Assembly: GCA_013140755.1 (NCBI GenBank)
Contig: JABFSF010000026.1
Coordinates: 1-64,000, forward strand
DNA: 64,000 bases
Direction of reading: 5' to 3'
DNA from: Methylotenera sp.
GTDB taxonomy: Bacteria > Pseudomonadota > Gammaproteobacteria > Burkholderiales > Methylophilaceae
In this document: in pieces, positions 58,991 to 64,000 of the stretch
How positions within the stretch are numbered: position 1 is the stretch's first letter
Layout: each line of letters begins with the position of its first letter
Position numbers and translations under genes: made by a program
Notes under the pieces: model-generated
The model's database searches: none
What the model was told of the DNA's origin: nothing
The model's input: the letters and a program-made list of their open reading frames with translations, nothing else

Positions 58991-59935
58991 TTAAGTCGCA
59001 ATGCTAAAAAAAGTCTTATGTATTTCTACACCAAGTTTATTATTGGATTGCACAAAATCACTTAAAAACTCATGTAAGCCATGTTGAAAAATATCTTTCA
59101 TTTTTCCATAACGCAATTTGGAATGCAGTTCACCTGCTAAGCGTTTGCATTCGGTGTGGCGCGTACCAGAAAGCAACTCTAAAATAGGGGTGATTTCATC
59201 AAAGCACGCATGTAATGAGCGCGGCATATCGCGTCTTAATACCAATAATTCTGCCACGCGCCATGGTTCTATCGTGTCGCTATAAATTTTTTGATACGCT
59301 TGGAAGGAAGAAACAGATCGTAATACAGCACTCCATTCGTAGTAATCTACTGCGCCACCAATCTCCTCTTGCTTGGGTAGTAATAGATGATATTTCACAT
59401 CTAATAGCCGCGCTGTGTTATCGGCACGTTCAATAAATGTACCTAAACGCACAAAGCTAAAGGCATCATCACGTAACATGGTGCCATAACACACACCTCT
59501 AAATAAATGTGAACGCGCCTTCACCCAATCACAAAATTCGCGTAAGCCACTTTTAGCTAAGTCTTGCCCAACAAACTGCCCAAACTCTAACCACAAGGCG
59601 TTAATATTTTCCCATGTTTCAGTGGTCATTGCTACGCGCACGGCATGGGCATTTTCACGCGCACTGCGCAAAGTGCTGTAAATACTAGAAGGGTTATTCA
59701 TATCTAACGCTAAGTAGTGAATTACGTTACTTGCGGTATAGGCATCATACGTATCTGCGTATGCTTCTACATTACCTGAAATTTCTAAGGCAGGTAACCA
59801 TAAAGCGGCCTCAGATTCTGCCGCATTTGGGACGAGTGACATGTTATAAGTCACATCCAACACACGCGCCATGTTTTCTGCACGCTCAATATAGCGCGCC
59901 ATCCAGTAGAGATGATCTGCGGTTCTGCTTAACAT
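58991..59935 (-). CDS. Alpha-E domain protein
   Basis: A 314-residue all-helical protein of the COG2307 family. MLSRTADHLYWMARYIERAENMARVLDV is the invariant opening, and FSFVRLGTFIERADNTARLLDVKYH repeats the pattern in the second half. No enzyme activity is known; it always accompanies the circularly permuted ATP-grasp and the transglutaminase. It overlaps the ATP-grasp gene end by seven bases and precedes the transglutaminase by three, so the three are co-translated. Confidence 0.93.
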   Translation of the reverse strand: MLSRTADHLYWMARYIERAENMARVLDVTYNMSLVPNAAESEAALWLPALEISGNVEAYADTYDAYTASNVIHYLALDMNNPSSIYSTLRSARENAHAVRVAMTTETWENINALWLEFGQFVGQDLAKSGLREFCDWVKARSHLFRGVCYGTMLRDDAFSFVRLGTFIERADNTARLLDVKYHLLLPKQEEIGGAVDYYEWSAVLRSVSSFQAYQKIYSDTIEPWRVAELLVLRRDMPRSLHACFDEITPILELLSGTRHTECKRLAGELHSKLRYGKMKDIFQHGLHEFLSDFVQSNNKLGVEIHKTFFSIAT

Positions 59936-61419
59936 GAGAGCTCCTCAACTTTTTCTGCTTGCTGTGTTGTTGGGGTTTCAATGGCTTCTTCTAGCACCCA
60001 TGTGTCTTTTGTGCCACCACCTTGCGATGAATTCACCACGAGCGAACCTTCTTTCATGGCAACACGACACAATGCGCCTGGCACTAGGGTGACCGTTTTA
60101 CCTGATAATACAAAGGGTCGTAAATCCACATGGCGAGGTGCAATGCCTGCCTCTACCAAGGTTGGGCAAGTTGAAAGAGCCAAGGTGGGCTGGGCGATAT
60201 AATTAGCTGGTTTTGAGAGAATGCGAATACGAAACTCCTCGAGCTCTTGCTTGCTTGCCGCAGGTCCTACCAACATGCCATAGCCACCTGAGCCTTGTAC
60301 TTCTTTTACCACTAACTCATCTAGGTGCGCCAAGGTATAGGCCAAATCATCCGATTTGCTTAACTCATAAGTAGGCACATTTTCTAAAATAGGCTCCTCA
60401 TCTAAATAAAACTTAATCATGGCGGGCACATGAATATACGTCGCTTTATCATCAGCTACCCCTGTTCCTACGGCATTGGCTAACGTCACGCCACCATTGC
60501 GATACACCGAGAGTAAACCTGGCACACCTAACATAGAGTTTGCATTAAAAACAAGCGGGTCTAGGTAATCATCATCAATTCTTCGGTAAATGACATCGAT
60601 GCGCTGTGGGCCTTGTGTTGTGCGCATATACACAGCATTATTGCGCACAAATAAGTCCTGCCCTTCAACCAACTCAACACCCATTTGTTGCGCCAAAAAG
60701 GCATGCTCAAAATACGCGCTGTTATAGGCTCCTGGTGATAACACTACCACCGTAGGTTCATGCACGCCTGATTGTGCAACTGCACGTAAGTTTTTGAGTA
60801 ACACTTGTGGGTAATGATCCACTGGAGCTACCGAATAGCGACGGAATAACTCAGGGAAAAGCCGCATCATCATTTTGCGGTCTTCCAACATATAAGACAC
60901 ACCTGAGGGTGTGCGAAGATTATCTTCTAGCACATAAAACTGCGATTCACTGGTGCGTACTAAATCAATGCCTGCAATATGGGCATAAATTTGTTGCGGC
61001 ACATTTACACCAAACATTTCAGGGCGATACTGCGCGTTGGTTAGCACACTTGCAGGGACTACTCCCGCCTTTATAATGTGCTGCTCATGGTAAATATCAT
61101 GCAAAAACATGTTCAATGCACGCACGCGTTGAATTGCGCCCGCTGACAAATGCGCCCACTCTTTTGCATCTAAGATACGCGGTACCACGTCAAACGGAAT
61201 TAAGCGCTCCGCACCATCGTCATTGCCATACACATTGAAGGTAATGCCAACTCGCCTAAATAGTACTTCAGCTTCTTGGCGTTTGCTATCTAATAAATCC
61301 TTTGGAATACTTTTTAACCAATGTTGATATGCATTATAGATTTCACGCACATTCAAAGTATCCGTATTTGCAATATTGATTTGCATTTCGTCAAAAAAAG
61401 TTGGGAGTGAGTTCGTCAT
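59929..61419 (-). CDS. Circularly permuted ATP-grasp protein (type 2)
   Basis: A 496-residue putative peptide/amide ligase of COG2308. LEDNLRTPSGVSYMLEDRKMMMRLFPELF at about residues 165-193 and VKEVQGSGGYGMLVGP near 365 form the permuted ATP-binding core; VNSSQGGGTKD lies close to the C-terminus. It is cytosolic. It heads the operon with alpha-E, transglutaminase and DUF2721. The family is predicted to make a small peptide of unknown nature. The gap of 272 bases to the divergent Crp-like gene holds the promoters, which I could not define. Confidence 0.93.
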   Translation of the reverse strand: MTNSLPTFFDEMQINIANTDTLNVREIYNAYQHWLKSIPKDLLDSKRQEAEVLFRRVGITFNVYGNDDGAERLIPFDVVPRILDAKEWAHLSAGAIQRVRALNMFLHDIYHEQHIIKAGVVPASVLTNAQYRPEMFGVNVPQQIYAHIAGIDLVRTSESQFYVLEDNLRTPSGVSYMLEDRKMMMRLFPELFRRYSVAPVDHYPQVLLKNLRAVAQSGVHEPTVVVLSPGAYNSAYFEHAFLAQQMGVELVEGQDLFVRNNAVYMRTTQGPQRIDVIYRRIDDDYLDPLVFNANSMLGVPGLLSVYRNGGVTLANAVGTGVADDKATYIHVPAMIKFYLDEEPILENVPTYELSKSDDLAYTLAHLDELVVKEVQGSGGYGMLVGPAASKQELEEFRIRILSKPANYIAQPTLALSTCPTLVEAGIAPRHVDLRPFVLSGKTVTLVPGALCRVAMKEGSLVVNSSQGGGTKDTWVLEEAIETPTTQQAEKVEELSC

Positions 61420-61691
61420 GATTAAGGCTTTCTTTTATATCAAAAGCTTAAGCAAATAGTGTGCCAATTTATTTTTATATAAAAATCAATAGGTTGAGAA
61501 ATTTTTTATAAAGCGCACATCAATAATGCACTTTTTTTGTGCGTAAAAAAACAAGTTAAGATTTAATGTGCGAATGGAGTGCATGCTGTAAGCACTCTCT
61601 CCAAATATACAAAGCAGTGTGTACACCAGTTTAAAGTGTGTTCCAAAGATATGGCGTAGAATGAGTCTATGGTTAAGAAGGGAGAAATAAG

Positions 61692-62417
61692 ATGTCTGTT
61701 TTGCATGATCCACACTTAAATCATTTGTTAGATGCGCTACTAGTCGCAGATTATGATCGCTTATTTCCAAATCTTGAGTTAATCGAATTACCTCTTGGTA
61801 AAGTGCTGTGTGAATCTGGCGAAAAACTAAAGCATGTTTATTTTCCAACAACCTCTATCATCTCGTTACTTTATGTGATGGAAGACGGCGCATCCGCAGA
61901 AATTGCAGTGGTTGGCAATGAAGGCATGTTGGGGGTGCCGATTTTATTGGGTGGCGATACTACTCCCAGCCGCGCCGTGGTACAAAGTGCGGGTCATGGC
62001 TATCGTATGAAAGCGCATGTATTAAAAAATGAGTTTAATCAGGCTGGACCATTCCAACGCTTATTATTACGTTACACCCAAGCGTTAATCACACAGATGT
62101 CGCAAACCGCCGTATGTAATCGACACCACTCGGTAGAGCAACAACTGTGTCGCTGGCTTTTATTGAGTATAGACCGTTTATCTGGCGATGAGCTCAATAT
62201 GACGCAAGAACTCATTGCTAATATGTTAGGCGTACGGCGTGAAGGGGTGACCGAAGCGGCGGGCAAGTTGCAATATGCAGGTCTAATCCATTATAGCCGA
62301 GGGCATATTAAGGTCATTGATAGAAAAGGCTTGGAAGCTAAATGCTGCGAATGTTATCAAGTGGTAAAAGATGAGTTTGATCGGCTGTTGCCTGCTTTTC
62401 ATGGTATTGCGCAATAA
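61692..62417 (+). CDS. Crp/Fnr-family transcription regulator
   Basis: A 241-residue regulator. Residues 20-145 form a cyclic-nucleotide-binding-type beta-barrel (LELIELPLGKVLCESGEKLKHVYFPTTSIISLL). A winged HTH of the Crp_2 type follows (MTQELIANMLGVRREGVTEAAGKLQ). The sensor lacks the cAMP-contact pattern and has no Fnr cysteine cluster, so the signal is unknown. GGGAGAAAT precedes the ATG. It diverges from the ATP-grasp operon and may control it. Confidence 0.92.
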   Translation: MSVLHDPHLNHLLDALLVADYDRLFPNLELIELPLGKVLCESGEKLKHVYFPTTSIISLLYVMEDGASAEIAVVGNEGMLGVPILLGGDTTPSRAVVQSAGHGYRMKAHVLKNEFNQAGPFQRLLLRYTQALITQMSQTAVCNRHHSVEQQLCRWLLLSIDRLSGDELNMTQELIANMLGVRREGVTEAAGKLQYAGLIHYSRGHIKVIDRKGLEAKCCECYQVVKDEFDRLLPAFHGIAQ

Positions 62418-62488
62418 TGCGTATCTAGGTAGCACATAAAAAAGTAACTTGTATCACAATAACTGGCAACAAGTAAGCACTCACTTAA

Positions 62489-63679
62489 TCAGCGTGCAAT
62501 GGAAAGCCCCAAGCGAATTTGTGTGTCACTACTTTTGTTGTAATCCAACAGTGTTTCACCATAACCCGAAAGCAATTGCAGGTGTATAAAAGCACCAGTG
62601 CGTGCAAAAATACGGTCACTTAACGGGTACGAAATATCCAGCTGATTAGTGCTGTAACCACCTGTACCTAAACGATAAAGATTGCTTAATATAAGACCAT
62701 CTTCACGTCCATACCGCAGCTGCCAATCTATATAACCACGATAGCGCGCAATATCTGCATTGTCATTTTTGTTTAAGTATTGCTGAAATTTAGGAGAAAA
62801 GATGAGTTGTCGACCATTGGCTAAATCAAAGTTCCAGCTTGGGCGTACATAAAAAGTATTTAATGAGCGAGAGTTAGTGCCTGCCTGACCATTAGATTCA
62901 TGTTCAGCACCAGCACGCCATGTATCGGGTAATAGACCTCTACCACTGCCCGCCCAGCGATAAAAAACACTTGGACGGTAACTGGTATCACGAAAAGGGC
63001 TAGAATTATCGCCAAAATCCCATAATGTGGTTTGTGTATAGGCAAAGTAGAGGTTACTAAAAAATGGTGCAAAGTTAGAAACAGAACCTGCTGGATCAAA
63101 TGGGCGGTACTTAAAACTGAGCTGAAATCTTGAATCGGATCCATGTTTAGCGTCTTTACCCACCACAAAATACATGGGTTCGTTAGCGGAAAGCGTAGGT
63201 TCATCGCTGGGGCTTGCAATGACCACTACTGTGGCAGTACTTTTAGTAGCAAGGAGGTTGTGACTATGGTCGTCTAAATTTGTTGGATTAGGTGTTTCAT
63301 CTATTTGTGTAGAACCCGCGTATTCATTTAAGGCGAGCAATATCAAGCGATTAGAAGATTCCCCCATAAGCTCAGCGCGAACTACACCAACATATTTCTT
63401 GCTAGCAACGCCAATATACGTGCGTCGAAGTGTACTGGAGCTAAAATACTTAGTAGGAGAAAGTAATACTGCTTCGCTCACCCCATTACCAAATAGCTTC
63501 ATTGTGAAAGTTTTTGGCCAATTACTTAGCGGTTCTGCTTTGGCAATATCAATGCTAATGGTTTGCCCTAAGTTAATTGATTCGCTTTGACTTGCAATGA
63601 GCCACGTATCCGCTGCCCAGCCATTCATGGATAGCAGACTCACAGCCAGTGCTATGCAATATAGTTTAGTTTGATTCAT
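62489..63679 (-). CDS. pldA: Outer-membrane phospholipase A (OMPLA)
   Basis: A 396-residue protein. A signal peptide (cleavage near GWA-ADT, residue 22) and a poorly conserved N-terminal domain (to about 150) precede a 12-strand barrel with the catalytic motif GAEHESNGQ, the His and Ser of the OMPLA active site, and SRSLNTFYVRP. It hydrolyses phospholipids that reach the outer leaflet. The N-terminal extension is longer than in E. coli PldA, as in other betaproteobacteria. Confidence 0.88.
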   Translation of the reverse strand: MNQTKLYCIALAVSLLSMNGWAADTWLIASQSESINLGQTISIDIAKAEPLSNWPKTFTMKLFGNGVSEAVLLSPTKYFSSSTLRRTYIGVASKKYVGVVRAELMGESSNRLILLALNEYAGSTQIDETPNPTNLDDHSHNLLATKSTATVVVIASPSDEPTLSANEPMYFVVGKDAKHGSDSRFQLSFKYRPFDPAGSVSNFAPFFSNLYFAYTQTTLWDFGDNSSPFRDTSYRPSVFYRWAGSGRGLLPDTWRAGAEHESNGQAGTNSRSLNTFYVRPSWNFDLANGRQLIFSPKFQQYLNKNDNADIARYRGYIDWQLRYGREDGLILSNLYRLGTGGYSTNQLDISYPLSDRIFARTGAFIHLQLLSGYGETLLDYNKSSDTQIRLGLSIAR

Positions 63680-63729
63680 TTACTTTTAACTTGGTTTTTT
63701 TAATGCATCTTCTTCTGTTTAATTAGTCC

Positions 63730-64000
63730 TTATATTTTCGTCTTAAATACACTTGAATGTTTCATTGTTGGTTTAGACTTACGATTAAGTGCATCTCTAG
63801 ACTTGTTTCTATTGGCTCTTGCGGTTGCAATGCAAGCATTGTTATCACCTGAAAGTGCATCACACCGTTCAACGGCGGCATCATATTCTTTCATAATGTT
63901 ATCTTCAAAAAATTTATACTCATATTGAGTCATGGGGTCAGCCATTGCGCTAACGCTTATGGTGAGCCCAAACACGAGGGCAATGCAGTAAATGTTTGTT
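63730..64000 (-). CDS. Small exported protein, 5' end beyond the window
   Basis: The frame stays open to the window edge; the internal GTG at 63975 is not the real start. The visible part reads as a signal peptide (IALVFGLTISVSAMA-DP) followed by a charged helical body (YEYKFFEDNIMKEYDAAVERC) with two cysteines (CDALSGDNNAC). It resembles small periplasmic helical proteins common in betaproteobacteria with a Y-K...C-x-x-L-x-G-N-x-x-x-x-C pattern, of unknown role. The tail is basic. Confidence 0.7.
   Translation of the reverse strand, partial: TNIYCIALVFGLTISVSAMADPMTQYEYKFFEDNIMKEYDAAVERCDALSGDNNACIATARANRNKSRDALNRKSKPTMKHSSVFKTKI

Noticed and set aside
61486-61851. 121-residue leftward frame overlapping the Crp-like gene start
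   Set aside because: Its first half is the antisense of a well-recognised Crp-family coding sequence and the rest lies in a promoter gap; no homology is suggested.

Overview
The window looks like a chromosomal segment of a methylotrophic betaproteobacterium, most likely family Methylophilaceae (Methylotenera/Methylophilus-like). The reasons are betaproteobacterial gene order (rpoN-lptB-lptA-lptC-kdsC-kdsD; ahcY-holin-like-metF behind an SAH riboswitch; gmk-rpoZ-rsh), moderate to low GC, a 23-residue PqqA precursor (PQQ is the methanol dehydrogenase cofactor), and a 6-phosphogluconate dehydrogenase of the kind used in the oxidative ribulose monophosphate cycle. This assignment is inference; no rRNA or methanol dehydrogenase gene is present. 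I found no tRNA, rRNA, CRISPR array, insertion sequence or prophage.

Layout. 0.1-6 kb: a lone GcvH-like protein converges on a leftward run for sigma-54, LPS transport (lptB, lptA, lptC) and KDO synthesis (kdsC, kdsD). 6-12 kb: a CPA2 antiporter with a TrkA domain, a ThiO-like oxidase and topA. 11.8-13.6 kb: an AT-rich accessory pocket with the tail of a dead PIN-domain toxin, a polymerase-beta-type nucleotidyltransferase-like protein and a DUF262 protein; this is the best candidate for an undescribed system. 13.8-15.8 kb: thiC behind a TPP riboswitch. 16-20.3 kb: a TonB-dependent receptor, a YfiR-like repressor broken by a frameshift, and a CHASE8/HAMP/PAS/GGDEF diguanylate cyclase. 20.3-22.5 kb: a small zinc-ribbon protein, gnd, and an orphan pqqA. 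22.7-27.7 kb: DUF3426 protein, prmA, accC, accB, aroQ and a TlpA-type thioredoxin. 27.8-31 kb: fxsA and the SAH-riboswitch methyl-cycle operon. 31-36 kb: dprA and a LysM protein diverging from def-fmt-HIT. 35.6-43.3 kb: [2Fe-2S] protein, TonB-like protein, mpl, a Fic protein with its own inverted-repeat promoter, and metH.

43.4-51.4 kb: recG, a PaiB-like protein, ridA, rsh (spoT/relA), rpoZ, gmk, the proteasome-like peptidase Anbu and an NhaR-like LysR regulator. 51.5-57.6 kb: a small unknown gene, an HPF/RaiA-type factor, a secreted NTF2-like protein, htpX and four membrane proteins (YqhA, AI-2E family, CPA2, TerC). 57.6-61.4 kb: DUF2721, transglutaminase-like, alpha-E and circularly permuted ATP-grasp genes, the usual partners of Anbu, here about 8 kb away from it. 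61.7-64 kb: a Crp-like regulator, outer-membrane phospholipase A and a small exported protein cut by the window end.

Functional links. metH, metF and ahcY together regenerate methionine and clear S-adenosylhomocysteine. thiC and possibly thiO feed thiamine synthesis. gnd and pqqA fit C1 metabolism. The receptor/YfiR/cyclase set is a c-di-GMP signalling unit that seems to have lost its brake. The accessory content is concentrated at 11.8-13.6 kb and around the fic gene at 38.3-39.5 kb.
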